From positions 1 to 64,000 of the forward strand of contig JAGCPD010000003.1 in the NCBI GenBank assembly GCA_017645305.1: 64,000 nt of DNA, read 5' to 3'. This stretch comes from Bacteroidaceae bacterium. GTDB taxonomy: Bacteria; Bacteroidota; Bacteroidia; Bacteroidales; Bacteroidaceae. Shown one piece after another: positions 28,117-37,853 of the stretch. The notes under the pieces were generated by a model that saw nothing but the letters and a program-made list of their open reading frames with translations, searched no databases and had not been told where the DNA came from. Each line of letters begins with the position of its first letter. The stretch's first letter is position 1. The position numbers and the translations under genes were made by a program.

Positions 28117-29271
28117 ATGAAAGCAAATATCAAATACATTGGCTGTGACGATGCAGAATTAGACCTTTTCGAGAGTCAATATGTAACCCCAGAAGGCATG
28201 TGTTATAACAGTTATCTTATCCTGGATGAGAAAGTGGCTGTAATGGACAGTGTTGATCCGCGTAAGACCGGAGAATGGTTACAGAACCTATCAACCGCTC
28301 TGGAAGGCCGAGTACCAGACTACCTTATTGTTCAGCACATGGAGCCCGACCATTCCGGCTCTCTTGCAGCTTTCAGAAAGGCATACCCTGACACTACCAT
28401 TGTAGCCTCCGAGAAAGCTCTTACGATTATGGCTCAATTCAACGAGAATACGAACTTCGGGCCTACTTTAGCAGTAAAGGAAGGAGATACGCTAAACCTT
28501 GGTGCCCGCACGCTTCAGTTCATTGGCGCACCTATGATTCACTGGCCTGAAGTTATCGTAACTTATTGTCCCGAGGAAAAAACACTCTTTTCTGCCGATG
28601 CATTTGGAAAGTTTGGGGTAATAGATGCAGATGCTGACGACTGGGCATGCGAAGCACGCCGTTACTACTTCAACATCTGCGGAAAATACGGAAACCCCGT
28701 AAGCACTCTTTTGAAGAAAGCCGCTGCACTCGACATTCAGACAATCTGCCCTCTGCACGGACCTATCCTTGAAGGCGAGAAGCTTGCAGAGGCACTTCGC
28801 CTTTACACCATCTGGGGCAGCTACGGCGTAGAAACGGAAGGCGTGCTTATTGCCCATGCCTCTATACACGGCAATACCGTGAAGGTTGCGGAGAAACTGG
28901 GTGAGATTCTGCAACAAAAGAAAGCAAAAAAAGTTGTTGTTGCCGACCTTTGCCGCGAAGATATGGCTGAAGTCATAGAGGATGCTTTCCGTATGAACAA
29001 GTTGGTGGTCTGCGCTTCATCATACGACGGCGATGTATTCCCACCTATGCATATGTTCTTGTGGAAGCTTAAGCTCAAGGCCTATCAGAACCGCACAGTG
29101 GGTATAGTGGAAAACGGCACATGGGCACCCTCGGCTGGCAAGGCTATGCGTGCTATCATAGAACAGATGAAAAACGTAAGTATTGTTGAACCTGCTGTAA
29201 CCATCCGTTCTGCCATGAAAGAAGCAGACATTCCTGCTCTGGAAGCTCTGGCAGATGCCATATTAAGTTAA
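28117..29271 (+). CDS. FprA-type flavodiiron protein
   Basis: The start MKANIKYIGCDD gives 384 residues. The N-terminal metallo-beta-lactamase-like domain has the diiron ligands in HMEPDHSGS, GAPMIHWPEV, FSADAFGKFG and CPLHGP; the C-terminal flavodoxin domain begins at LIAHASIHGNTVKVAEKLG with the FMN phosphate loop. Such proteins reduce oxygen to water (or nitric oxide to nitrous oxide) with electrons from rubredoxin or NADH, protecting strict anaerobes in the cytoplasm. It is a single-gene unit with a strong promoter. Confidence 0.93.
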   Translation: MKANIKYIGCDDAELDLFESQYVTPEGMCYNSYLILDEKVAVMDSVDPRKTGEWLQNLSTALEGRVPDYLIVQHMEPDHSGSLAAFRKAYPDTTIVASEKALTIMAQFNENTNFGPTLAVKEGDTLNLGARTLQFIGAPMIHWPEVIVTYCPEEKTLFSADAFGKFGVIDADADDWACEARRYYFNICGKYGNPVSTLLKKAAALDIQTICPLHGPILEGEKLAEALRLYTIWGSYGVETEGVLIAHASIHGNTVKVAEKLGEILQQKKAKKVVVADLCREDMAEVIEDAFRMNKLVVCASSYDGDVFPPMHMFLWKLKLKAYQNRTVGIVENGTWAPSAGKAMRAIIEQMKNVSIVEPAVTIRSAMKEADIPALEALADAILS

Positions 29272-29287
29272 AAGAATTATTTTTTCC

Positions 29288-30076
29288 CTATAACTTTATC
29301 TTTCCGGCCAGATAGTGTAGCAAACAAGACGGAAACAAGGGACAGAAAATAATGGAAAGGCGATTAACAAAGCCGGGAACAAGGGTTGCCTTACGATGGA
29401 ACATTGCCTTAAGGGCAAGGCGTGTTGCCTTCTCTGGTGAAATCATAATGCCTAAACCATGAAGGAGTTTGCGCTTGTGCAGAAAAGGAACACTGTTCAA
29501 AAGGGGCGTATCTACGGCACCGAAGATTGCGGTGGTGATGCTGACGGGCGAACCAAGACACTCGATGCGCAACTCACGAGAATACCCCTTTACAAAACGT
29601 TTGGTACAACCGTACATACCTATTACGGGCCAATCCATCCAAGCCGAAATGGAAGATATGTTTAGGATGTAACCCTTGCCCTGCTCTTTCATAAGAGGTA
29701 TGAAGTGCCTGCATAGCAACAAGGGAGTTGTACAATGCAGGGCTATGATGCGCTGAAGCTTTTCGGGGGCTGTATTTTCGATAGTAGAGGTAATTAGCAT
29801 ACCAGCGTTATTGATAAGAATCTCTACACACCAATGTCTTTCTCTGCAAAGGTTTACAATCTGCTCAGTTGCATCAGGCTGTGTAAGGTCTATACACATA
29901 ACAGGGGCAGGAACGTTATACCTTTGGGTAAGCAGAAGTGAAAGCTCCTGAGCCGCATCACCATTGATGTCAACTAAAAGAATGCCATATCCCTTCTCTG
30001 CCAACTGAAGAGCATAACAGCGCCCCATCCCCGATGCAGCACCGGTTACAATAACATATTTTATTTCGGAATCCAC
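29288..30076 (-). CDS. Short-chain dehydrogenase/reductase
   Basis: This 262-residue protein has the SDR cofactor motif TGAASGMGR, the structural NNAG motif, catalytic serine in NISSISAW and the YGCTK active site (YxxxK). Asp in LLVDING suggests NAD preference. The C-terminal stretch (FVNRLSIIFCPLFPSCLLHY) is hydrophobic, as in SDRs that sit at the membrane and act on lipids or retinol-like substrates. The substrate is not readable. It is transcribed divergently from the M64 peptidase gene. Confidence 0.88.
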   Translation of the reverse strand: MDSEIKYVIVTGAASGMGRCYALQLAEKGYGILLVDINGDAAQELSLLLTQRYNVPAPVMCIDLTQPDATEQIVNLCRERHWCVEILINNAGMLITSTIENTAPEKLQRIIALHCTTPLLLCRHFIPLMKEQGKGYILNISSISAWMDWPVIGMYGCTKRFVKGYSRELRIECLGSPVSITTAIFGAVDTPLLNSVPFLHKRKLLHGLGIMISPEKATRLALKAMFHRKATLVPGFVNRLSIIFCPLFPSCLLHYLAGKIKL

Positions 30077-30096
30077 TATGTATATATATTTTACAG

Positions 30097-30104
30097 CAAA
30101 GTTA
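30097..30104 (-). promoter_or_regulatory. Promoter -7 box of the SDR gene
   Basis: TAACTTTG on the minus strand, 20 bases before the SDR ATG. The divergent M64 promoter lies 45 bases away. Confidence 0.75.
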
Positions 30105-30148
30105 CATGATTTTAGGCGATTCTGGAATTTTTATTCAAAAAAACATTG

Positions 30149-30156
30149 TAATTTTG
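30149..30156 (+). promoter_or_regulatory. Promoter -7 box of the M64 peptidase gene
   Basis: TAATTTTG lies 32 bases before the ATG at 30189, excluding the in-frame ATG at 30078 as start. Confidence 0.75.
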
Positions 30157-30188
30157 CTGTAGAATTAAGAATAACCACTCTAACAGAA

Positions 30189-31622
30189 ATGAACAGATTA
30201 AAGAAATACGCCTTAGCTACCCTGGTTTTGTTTGTACAGGGTATAGAAATAAATGCCCAGTGTATGGTAAACACCTTCGACAACGTAAGGCAGATAAAAA
30301 AAATATCTGCCAGCGATTTCCGCAAGCAGGAAGGGCAGGACTTCCCAATAGATACCATACAATACACGGGGCCTGAAGCGATTAACTTTGTGCTGCTGGG
30401 TGACGGCTATACCGAAACCGAACAAACAAAGTTCGTAACGGCCGCCAAGAATGTCTATAATGCGCTGTTCAGGAAAATACCGATGAACAGATACAAGAAA
30501 TGGTTTAACCTATATGCAATAGAGGTAATATCGAATGAATCAGGAATCTCACACCCTGGTGTTCTGAAGGACGGAAAATATGTATGCCCGGAAGGTTCGT
30601 CGCTTCCCATCAAGAACGTAGATACATATTTTGGAATACATTTCGATGCATATAACATACACCGACTCCCCTGCCCTGACAACTCAACCAAGATATACAA
30701 CCTGCTAAAGGCGCTAATGCCAGATTATCAGATGGTGGGTATTCTGTGCAACACTTCTGAATACGGTGGGGCCGGCGGTTCTTTCCTGACATGTACCACC
30801 CATAGCAGTGCCTCGGAAATCTTCATACACGAATTCGGTCATACTTTTGCATCGCTGGCCGACGAATACTATGCCGGAGACGGCTATTTGGGCGAATATA
30901 TAAACCAGACCGCCAATAACAATTCTAATACCATAAAATGGAAGCATTGGTATGGACAGAGCGGTGTGAGTGCCTTTCCCATAGGTGGATCAACGAAAGG
31001 AAACGGTTACTATAAGCCTGTTAACGGAACATGCGAAATGGAATATCTGAACAAAGAGTTCTGCCCAGTGTGCCGTGAAGCCATCGTAGAAGAAATGCAT
31101 AACCGTGTAAAGGTTATTGCCGAATACCAACCTACCGCCAGAAGTCTCACTATGGACGGCGACGACCTCACATTTACAATTACACGCTATTATAAAGGTA
31201 CCTCTAATAAAATAAACTTTGAATGGAGTATAAACAATGTGGTGCAGGAAGACGAGACATCCAACCAGCTGATACTAAAAAGCGATGTTTTCGAGACAGT
31301 AACTCCACAGACAGTAAAGGTAAAGGCAAACGAAGTATGCCCTTATGTTAAAGACACCAAACACGCCACCAAACACGTAAGTACCGTAACATGGCGAGTT
31401 CAGTTGGGAACCGTGGGAGTGGAAGCCTTTACTCATGATGACTTTAGTGTGGAGGCAGTAAACGGAGGCCTTCGACTGAAATCAGAGAAACCCCATGCTG
31501 TTACTGTATATAGCCTGCATGGGCAAAAAGTGGCTCATGTGAATGTATGTGGCGAGGAAATGATACAACTGCCGGCAGGCATCTACATTGTGGATGGTAA
31601 AAAGATGCTGGTTGACAGATAA
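30189..31622 (+). CDS. Secreted M64-family zinc peptidase
   Basis: The start MNRLKKYALATLVLFVQG gives a signal peptide and 477 residues; the upstream in-frame ATG precedes the promoter. The zinc-binding motif is EIFIHEFGHTFASLADEYY (HExxH with downstream Asp-Glu), and INFVLLGDGYTETEQTKF is the typical M64 start of the catalytic domain. M64 peptidases include the Clostridium IgA peptidase; Bacteroidota members are secreted and their substrates are mostly unknown. The end (VYSLHGQKVAHVNV, then PAGIYIVDGKKMLV) is a type IX secretion sorting-like tail. Confidence 0.9.
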   Translation: MNRLKKYALATLVLFVQGIEINAQCMVNTFDNVRQIKKISASDFRKQEGQDFPIDTIQYTGPEAINFVLLGDGYTETEQTKFVTAAKNVYNALFRKIPMNRYKKWFNLYAIEVISNESGISHPGVLKDGKYVCPEGSSLPIKNVDTYFGIHFDAYNIHRLPCPDNSTKIYNLLKALMPDYQMVGILCNTSEYGGAGGSFLTCTTHSSASEIFIHEFGHTFASLADEYYAGDGYLGEYINQTANNNSNTIKWKHWYGQSGVSAFPIGGSTKGNGYYKPVNGTCEMEYLNKEFCPVCREAIVEEMHNRVKVIAEYQPTARSLTMDGDDLTFTITRYYKGTSNKINFEWSINNVVQEDETSNQLILKSDVFETVTPQTVKVKANEVCPYVKDTKHATKHVSTVTWRVQLGTVGVEAFTHDDFSVEAVNGGLRLKSEKPHAVTVYSLHGQKVAHVNVCGEEMIQLPAGIYIVDGKKMLVDR

Positions 31623-31640
31623 GGAAAATAGTCCGGAAAG

Positions 31641-32066
31641 TTACTGAAGCCTCATCTTAAGTTCGCCAGGTATCTTTACTAACTTTCTGCCCACAGCCCG
31701 CTTAACGACATTGGTTCCGTCAAAGTGCAGTATGTAAATGCTGTCGGACTGTTGCGTGAGGGTTGCTTTCTGTGTCTCGCTGCCCAAATCATTACTTAGT
31801 CTGAGCTTGGCAATCTTATCGTCCTGGATGGTAAAACTGGTAACAGTCCAAACGCCATAGATGTTACCGCCCAGATAGCCGTTCATAGGACCGAACATCT
31901 CCATACCAGGTACCTTTATCGTCTCCTCATAAAGGTCAATGTGCAAACGTATGTCTTCCTCAGGACAATGAAGCTTTAATTTCCAAGGACCTTGTGCCTG
32001 CATAGCGGGAATAACATACAGGAAAAACAAGAATAAGCAAAATGCCTTATTTAGCAAATGTTTCAT
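31641..32066 (-). CDS. Secreted hypothetical protein
   Basis: This 141-residue protein has a clear signal peptide (FCLFLFFLYVIPAMQAQ). The mature part is a predicted beta-rich small domain (PWKLKLHCPEEDIRLHIDLY, IYGVWTVTSFTIQDDKIAKL, LTQQSDSIYILHF). I do not recognise the family. It follows the Na/Ca exchanger gene by 12 bases on the same strand and is probably cotranscribed. Confidence 0.65.
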   Translation of the reverse strand: MKHLLNKAFCLFLFFLYVIPAMQAQGPWKLKLHCPEEDIRLHIDLYEETIKVPGMEMFGPMNGYLGGNIYGVWTVTSFTIQDDKIAKLRLSNDLGSETQKATLTQQSDSIYILHFDGTNVVKRAVGRKLVKIPGELKMRLQ

Positions 32067-32078
32067 GTTACTACAACA

Positions 32079-33014
32079 TTATATTAATATATAAACAAGA
32101 TACGCTATATAGGCAGCCAAAAGGACAGCACCCTTCCAACTGGTAAGGCTATGCCTTGCAAAGGCCAGCAGCCACAACAGTACATTACAGGCAAGAAGAG
32201 TAAACCAGTCAGCAACGGAGATGTCGGAAACAGCCATTGGCCTTACAATACTGCATATACCTATCACAAAGGCGATATTGAAGACATTGCTGCCGATAGC
32301 ATTTCCCAAAGCCAATCCGTCACTTCCCTTTCGGGCCGCCATCATGCTGGTAGCCAGTTCCGGCAGACTGGTTCCGGCAGCAAGGATGGTAAGCCCTATA
32401 ATACGCTCACTGACACCCCACTCTGTAGCAAGTTCTGCTGCATTGTCCACCATCAACTGACCGCCATAGACAAGACATCCGCATCCCACTACCAAAAGCA
32501 CAAGAATCTTTAGGACCGACATCTGATCACCCTTTGCCGTTTCATGTTCTGCATCTGGAGCGTTCTTTCGTGCCCTCCAAAAAGTATAATACAAAAAAGC
32601 ACAGAAAAACAGTATAAGACCAACACCTTCCGCCCTTCTGATATCACCATCGTAATAGGCAACAAAATAAAGACAAAGGGCTGCCAGCATGCTGATAGGG
32701 ATATCATAAACCAAAAGGGTACGCTCAACAGGTATCTTCATCATCATCGCAGAAGCACCCACAATCACCAAAGTATTAAAGATATTACTGCCAACAATGT
32801 TACCGACACTCATATCGGCACTGTTCTTCAGTACACTAAAGAAACTTACCATAAACTCAGGCAGACTGGTTCCAAAGGCCACAATGGTAAGGCCAATCAC
32901 CATTTCACTGACGTTCCACCTACGGGCAATGGCACAAGCACCGTCAGTAAATCTATCGGCTCCCCAAAGCACAAGGACAATGCCGATAACAAGCAAAAGA
33001 CAATTTATCATCAT
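32079..33014 (-). CDS. Calcium/sodium antiporter (CaCA family)
   Basis: The start MMINCLLLVIGIVLVLWGAD was chosen because the promoter box lies at 33024-33031, downstream of the earlier in-frame ATG at 33053. Two inverted halves carry the alpha-repeat motifs GLTIVAFGTSLPEFMVS and GLTILAAGTSLPELATS, with GNIVGSNIFN and GNAIGSNVFN after them. This is the YrbG-type exchanger that extrudes calcium from the cytoplasm in exchange for sodium or protons. Confidence 0.92.
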   Translation of the reverse strand: MMINCLLLVIGIVLVLWGADRFTDGACAIARRWNVSEMVIGLTIVAFGTSLPEFMVSFFSVLKNSADMSVGNIVGSNIFNTLVIVGASAMMMKIPVERTLLVYDIPISMLAALCLYFVAYYDGDIRRAEGVGLILFFCAFLYYTFWRARKNAPDAEHETAKGDQMSVLKILVLLVVGCGCLVYGGQLMVDNAAELATEWGVSERIIGLTILAAGTSLPELATSMMAARKGSDGLALGNAIGSNVFNIAFVIGICSIVRPMAVSDISVADWFTLLACNVLLWLLAFARHSLTSWKGAVLLAAYIAYLVYILI

Positions 33015-33023
33015 AAGTGGTTG

Positions 33024-33031
33024 CAAAATTA
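33024..33031 (-). promoter_or_regulatory. Promoter -7 box of the exchanger gene
   Basis: TAATTTTG on the minus strand, nine bases upstream of the chosen ATG, implies a very short leader. Confidence 0.65.
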
Positions 33032-33183
33032 TAAAGAAACAAGTAAAATACAAAATAAAAAAGTCTATTTTTTTCAGAGCGGTTGTTAGTTCAACAACAA
33101 ATAAAGAGATATCTTTTTATTTATATAAAGGAAGAAATAGGGATTATTTCTTTTTGCGTAGGGATTTTTCCTTTTGAGAGACC

Positions 33184-33213
33184 TTGCAAATTGAAAATAA
33201 ATTTGTACTTTTG
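33184..33213 (+). promoter_or_regulatory. Promoter of the TPR protein gene
   Basis: TTG at 33184-33186 and TACTTTTG at 33206-33213 have a 19-base spacer, matching the consensus. A 62-base leader follows. Confidence 0.8.
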
Positions 33214-33275
33214 CAATCGAAAAATTAGCAAAGAGACAAAAAAAGCTTATAAAATTACATTTAAATTATACAAAT

Positions 33276-34694
33276 ATGAAACTTAAAAAATTTGCAGTAG
33301 CAACTGCACTTGCAATAAGCGCCAGCCCCGTGTTGGCACAAAATTTCGAAGGCACGACACCTGATGACCGTATCGGTGCAACCAATAATGGGAATGAAGA
33401 CAGCATAAAGGTAGGTCGTCAGAACATCTCGCTTTTCCAACAGTCACTTCAGAACCAAGATTATAGCGAGGCACGCATCAACCTGCAATGGCTGCTGAAG
33501 AATGCGCCTTATGCCATTACCGGCATCTACACCCAGGGACCGTTCATCTATTATAATCTTATCACCAAGGAGACTGACCAGGCAAAAAAACTGGCATATT
33601 TCAACGAAATGATGGAGATTTTTGCCGCACGTGAAAAGAACCTTGACGTTCTGAACACTTTCGCCAAGACGAAGTCAACTCTGGGTGACGTATTGGCTTT
33701 GAAAGCAGACTATTACAATTGGACAGCTCCTAATACTCCTGGCTCTGGTTACACGCTGAACAAGTCTTATGACAACTATAGCCAAGCTATTAAGATGATT
33801 AACGAAAAGGGAGGTCGTGAGATTGAAGGCTCTGTACTCCAGAACTTCTTCCTTGTTAGCGATGCCATGTACAAGAGCGCTCCCAACGTATTGCGCGAAC
33901 AATATCTGCAAGACTATCTGGACAGCAAGGATGCTTGCGAGAAAATGCTGCAGCTTGCCAAGGAGGCCAAGGCAGAAGGCGATGAGGAAAAAGCCAACAA
34001 ACTGGTAGCCAAGTATGACGGCCCTCTGGCTTTAATTGAGCAGACATTCTCACAGAGTGGTGCTGCAGACCGCGAACAGATTATTGCCATTTATACCAAG
34101 AAGTTCGACAGCTACAAGGATGACATCAATAAGCTGAACGGTGCTATCAACCTTATGGCGATGAATGACTGCGACGACTCTGAAATTTACTATCAGTATG
34201 CAGAGGCAGCCTACAATATTGAACCTACTTTCACCAGCGCCATCGGTTTGGCACAGAAAGCACAGAAGGATGGTCAGATGGAAAAAATGCTGGACTATTA
34301 TAACAAGGCACTGGAACTGACTTCAAGCGATGCCAACCGTGGCGTTATTTGTCTGAAGATTGCCTATGCACTAACCAAGAGCAAGCAATATACAGGTGCT
34401 CTGACATACGCAGAAAAGGCTATCAACTACAACTCCGACCTTACCGGTAAAGCCAACCTCAACATGGCTAACGTATATGCGATGCTGGGTCAGTATCCTC
34501 AAGCCATTGAGTGCTGCACAAAGGCTTCCGAATTTGATATTACCCTTAGGGGTGCTGCAGACCGTCTGAAAGCCAACATACAGAAGGCACAGGCTAGTCA
34601 GGCTGCTAATGACAAGGCCAGAAAGGAATATGACGACTTCATCAGAAGGCAGAAGGCTGAAGAGGAATTCTGGAGCGGTGGCGCAAAGAAATAA
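33276..34694 (+). CDS. Exported tetratricopeptide-repeat protein
   Basis: This 472-residue protein has a signal peptide (VATALAISASPVLAQ). The second half has TPR-like helix pairs (YNKALELTSSDANRGVICLK, ALTYAEKAINYNSDLTGKAN, NVYAMLGQYPQAIECCTKAS) and a charged C-terminal helix (KARKEYDDFIRRQKAEEEFW). It probably works as a periplasmic scaffold. Its strong consensus promoter and dedicated terminator suggest a well-expressed single gene. The partner is unknown. Confidence 0.8.
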   Translation: MKLKKFAVATALAISASPVLAQNFEGTTPDDRIGATNNGNEDSIKVGRQNISLFQQSLQNQDYSEARINLQWLLKNAPYAITGIYTQGPFIYYNLITKETDQAKKLAYFNEMMEIFAAREKNLDVLNTFAKTKSTLGDVLALKADYYNWTAPNTPGSGYTLNKSYDNYSQAIKMINEKGGREIEGSVLQNFFLVSDAMYKSAPNVLREQYLQDYLDSKDACEKMLQLAKEAKAEGDEEKANKLVAKYDGPLALIEQTFSQSGAADREQIIAIYTKKFDSYKDDINKLNGAINLMAMNDCDDSEIYYQYAEAAYNIEPTFTSAIGLAQKAQKDGQMEKMLDYYNKALELTSSDANRGVICLKIAYALTKSKQYTGALTYAEKAINYNSDLTGKANLNMANVYAMLGQYPQAIECCTKASEFDITLRGAADRLKANIQKAQASQAANDKARKEYDDFIRRQKAEEEFWSGGAKK

Positions 34695-34714
34695 AGACAT
34701 TTATTATATATTAA

Positions 34715-34755
34715 AGAAGAGGTGTTTGCAAGACATTGCGCCACCTCTTTTTTTT
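34715..34755 (+). terminator. Intrinsic terminator after the TPR gene
   Basis: AAGAGGTG and CACCTCTT form a stem with a 17-base loop, followed by a run of T residues. Confidence 0.8.
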
Positions 34756-34815
34756 CGAATTGTTAAAATAGATAAAATATAGTTTGTAGATACCGAATTG
34801 TTAAAAAAAAAATTG

Positions 34816-34823
34816 TACCTTTA
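34816..34823 (+). promoter_or_regulatory. Promoter -7 box of the Tat / keto-glycoside cluster
   Basis: TACCTTTA lies 56 bases before the first oxidoreductase start. It differs from consensus only in the last base. Confidence 0.6.
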
Positions 34824-34879
34824 CAACGAAAAGCGGGCTAAAAGGCCTATTTATGGCCTAAATCAGCTGAAAAGATAAA

Positions 34880-35950
34880 ATGAATCGCGTAAAAATAGGA
34901 ATCATCGGATTAGGACGCATGGGCAGGAAACATCTGCGTGAACTTGTCGCTTGCGACTTCTGGGATGTTAAGTATGTCTGTGATATTGCTCCTGAAAAAA
35001 GAATATACTCCCAAGAAATAGCTCCCAATGCCATCTTCACTACAAACGAAGATGACATTTTCAACGATCCTGAAATAGAATGTGTAGGACTCTATGCACT
35101 TGCCGACAGCAGACCTGGACGGATAAAGAAAGCCATTAAGAACGGCAAACACGTGATGTGCGAAAAACCTTTGGCCTACAAAATGGAGGATGAGAAAGAA
35201 CTGGTGAGACTGTCAAAGACCACCGAGAAGTTTTGCACTGTGAACCTGTACCTTAGAAATGCATGGTACACAAAAGAAATGAAGGACTTCATAAAGAGCG
35301 GAGAGATTGGTGACATAGCCATCATCCGAATCTGCCACATGACACCAGGTCTTTCCCCCGGTGAAGGACATGAATATGAAGGTCCGTCATTCCACGACTG
35401 CGGAATGCATTATGTTGACATTGCCCGCTATTATGCCGATTCCGAGTTTAAGACAGGACATGCACAGGCCATACGCATGTGGGATTATAAGGATCCCTGG
35501 TGGCTGCAGTGTCACGGAACATTCGAGAACGGCATAGTTTACGATATAACTCAAGGTTTTGTTTACGGACAACTGGCAAAAGACCAAACCCACAACTCAT
35601 ACACTGAGATTATAGGTAGCAAAGGCTTTGTGCGGATGCATCACGATTTCAAGAATGCCATTGTTGAGAAACACGGAGAACACATCACCGAAGTTGTTGA
35701 AAAACCTTATGGCGATAAGAACATAGACCGTCTGTGCTATCTGATGGGCGAGGCAATTCTCACTGGTGTAAGACCAGAACACCTTCCCAAGTTCGAGGAC
35801 GCTGCCATTGCATCGGAATATGCATGGAAGATGCTAGACGATGCCTGGACGCATGACATGCCCTCAAAGGGAACGCCAGAGGAACTGGAACAGATACATT
35901 ATCGCAGAGCACACATGACAAACGGTTACGGTCTGCTTAATCAGAAATAA
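34880..35950 (+). CDS. Gfo/Idh/MocA family oxidoreductase, cytoplasmic
   Basis: This 356-residue protein has an N-terminal Rossmann fold (VKIGIIGLGRMGRKHLREL) and the family's catalytic EKP motif (HVMCEKPLAYKMEDE), then an alpha/beta substrate domain with HDCGMHYVDIARYY (active-site His). There is no signal peptide, so it should act in the cytoplasm with NAD(P). It starts a co-directional set with tatA 24 bases downstream. In gut Bacteroides, a similar pair of oxidoreductases sits with DUF1080 and a TIM-barrel enzyme in a pathway that cleaves glycosides through 3-keto intermediates; by analogy this one could reduce 3-keto sugars back. Function inferred from context. Confidence 0.85.
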   Translation: MNRVKIGIIGLGRMGRKHLRELVACDFWDVKYVCDIAPEKRIYSQEIAPNAIFTTNEDDIFNDPEIECVGLYALADSRPGRIKKAIKNGKHVMCEKPLAYKMEDEKELVRLSKTTEKFCTVNLYLRNAWYTKEMKDFIKSGEIGDIAIIRICHMTPGLSPGEGHEYEGPSFHDCGMHYVDIARYYADSEFKTGHAQAIRMWDYKDPWWLQCHGTFENGIVYDITQGFVYGQLAKDQTHNSYTEIIGSKGFVRMHHDFKNAIVEKHGEHITEVVEKPYGDKNIDRLCYLMGEAILTGVRPEHLPKFEDAAIASEYAWKMLDDAWTHDMPSKGTPEELEQIHYRRAHMTNGYGLLNQK

Positions 35951-35974
35951 AACAAACTACATTATTATATATTT

Positions 35975-36190
35975 ATGGCACAATTATTATTCTTAGGCAA
36001 TCTGGGAACAACAGAGATTCTCATCATTGCGTTGGTGGTTTTGCTGCTCTTCGGTGGCAAGAAGATTCCCGAGCTGATGCACGGTATTGGCAAAGGTGTA
36101 AGAAGCTTTAAGAAGGGCATGAACGAAATTGAAAATGAGATCAACACGGAAGTTGAGAAGAAAGAGACTTACAACAAAGAAGAGAAATAA
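35975..36190 (+). CDS. tatA: Twin-arginine translocase subunit TatA/E
   Basis: This 71-residue protein has a single N-terminal membrane helix ([20 protein letters not shown]) with the FGxKKxPE hinge motif, then an amphipathic helix ([16 protein letters not shown]) and a charged tail. It polymerises to let folded proteins cross the inner membrane after TatC binds their signal. Its immediate downstream neighbour (34 bases) encodes a protein with a twin-arginine signal, a likely substrate. tatC is separated from it by three enzyme genes. Confidence 0.93.
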   Translation: MAQLLFLGNLGTTEILIIALVVLLLFGGKKIPELMHGIGKGVRSFKKGMNEIENEINTEVEKKETYNKEEK

Positions 36191-36224
36191 TCATACATAA
36201 TAACCCTAAAAAACAACAACAGTT

Positions 36225-37748
36225 ATGAAAGAAATGTCAAGAAGGTCGTTCCTCAAAGCAGGAACTGTAGCAACTGCTGCCCTTGCAATAGCTCCCACCG
36301 ATATACTCGGCAAAGCTAAGGCAGAGGAAAATGTACAAACTGGTAAAATCAAGCTCCTCGCTGTTGGTGTCGGTGGCCGTGGACATGCTGATATCAATGG
36401 CGTTACTTACAAGGGTAAGGACGAAATCTATGACGATATCGAGTTTATCGGTATGTGCGACGTTGACTTCAAATATGCGAAAGGCGTTCTGGAAGAATAT
36501 CAGAAGCTTTTCCCCAACATGAAGGTCTATAACGACTACAAGAAGATGTATGCCGAGTTACTGGATCAGGCTGATGCTGTTATCTGCGGTACCGCCGACC
36601 ATACTCACGCCATCATCTGTGCCGAAGCATTGGCAGCAGGTAAGCACGTTTACTGCGAGAAACCTCTTACCCGTACCGTATATGAATCTCGTCTGCTCAC
36701 GAAGCTTGCCGCAAAGGCTGGTGTAGCAACCCAGATGGGTAACCAGGGTTCCAGCCAGGAAGGCGTGAACCTTGTTTGCGAATGGATTTGGAATGGTGAA
36801 ATCGGTGAGGTAACACGTGTTGACGCCTTCACAGACCGTCCTATCTGGCCTCAGGGTCTGGAGCGTCCTACGGAAGTACACAAAATTCCAAAAACTCTGA
36901 ATTGGGATGCCTTCATCGGTCCTGCTCCTAAGCGTCCTTACAACTCTATCTATCACCCCTGGAACTTCCGCGGATGGTGGGACTTTGGTACAGGTGCCCT
37001 TGGCGATATGGCTTGCCACATCCTGCATCCTGTATTCAAGGCTCTTGACCTCGGTTATCCCATTAAGGCAGAGGGCAGCTCTACCCCACTTATGTCAGAC
37101 TGCTGTCCCAGTGCACAGGTGGTTAAACTTACTTATCCCGCTCGTTCCAACCGTCCTAAGGTTGCCATGCCCGAGGTTGTCGTAACATGGAGCGACGGTG
37201 GTATCATCCCCTTCCGTCCAGAAGGATTGGCAATTGGCAAGAACCTGAACATCAGCGGTGGTGGTGCCATCTTCTATGGTACAAAAGATATCCTGGTTGT
37301 AGGTTGCTATGGCGAGAAGCCCTACTTGGTAAGCGGTCGAGTACCCAATGCTCCGAAGGTTTGCCGTCGTGTAAAAGAAAGCCACCAGCGCGACTGGATC
37401 CGTGCCATCAAGGAAATCCGTGCAGGCAAGAAGGATTGGACAAGAACAGCATCAGACTTCAGTGAGGCAGGTCCATTCAACGAGATGGTTGCAATGGGTG
37501 TAGTAGCAACACGTCTGCAAGGCCTGAACCAGGTACTGGAATGGGACGGCGAGAACATGAAGTTCACCAATATTCCCGAGAAGGCAACTGTTCGCTCTAT
37601 GCTGAAGGACGGCTTCTCAATTCACGACGGACATCCCACATTCGACAAGAAGTGGACAGAACCCGTTAATGCACGCGAATTTGCAGAAGAACTGATTAAG
37701 CCCAACTACCAGAACGGCTATGTTCTACCCGACATGCCGCAGGATTAA
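36225..37748 (+). CDS. Tat-exported Gfo/Idh/MocA oxidoreductase
   Basis: This 507-residue protein has a twin-arginine signal at the start: MSRRSFLKAGTVATAALAI, with the SRRSFLK consensus and an alanine-rich core. The Rossmann fold (IKLLAVGVGGRGHADINGV), the HVYCEKPLTRTVYESRL motif and a long C-terminal domain with CHILHPVFKALDLGYP follow. Tat export would carry the folded enzyme with bound NAD to the periplasm, where it could oxidise a hydroxyl of intact glycosides. DUF1080 and a TIM-barrel enzyme follow, both with Sec-type signals. The cofactor-loaded export logic fits tatA and tatC in the same cluster. Confidence 0.9.
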   Translation: MKEMSRRSFLKAGTVATAALAIAPTDILGKAKAEENVQTGKIKLLAVGVGGRGHADINGVTYKGKDEIYDDIEFIGMCDVDFKYAKGVLEEYQKLFPNMKVYNDYKKMYAELLDQADAVICGTADHTHAIICAEALAAGKHVYCEKPLTRTVYESRLLTKLAAKAGVATQMGNQGSSQEGVNLVCEWIWNGEIGEVTRVDAFTDRPIWPQGLERPTEVHKIPKTLNWDAFIGPAPKRPYNSIYHPWNFRGWWDFGTGALGDMACHILHPVFKALDLGYPIKAEGSSTPLMSDCCPSAQVVKLTYPARSNRPKVAMPEVVVTWSDGGIIPFRPEGLAIGKNLNISGGGAIFYGTKDILVVGCYGEKPYLVSGRVPNAPKVCRRVKESHQRDWIRAIKEIRAGKKDWTRTASDFSEAGPFNEMVAMGVVATRLQGLNQVLEWDGENMKFTNIPEKATVRSMLKDGFSIHDGHPTFDKKWTEPVNAREFAEELIKPNYQNGYVLPDMPQD

Positions 37749-37853
37749 TAAAGACTGATAATATCTGAACACACCGACAATTAGAGGCATTAAAACAATC
37801 AACAATGTCTCTAATTGTCTTTAATTCTATATTTAATAAAAGCATTCAAAAGT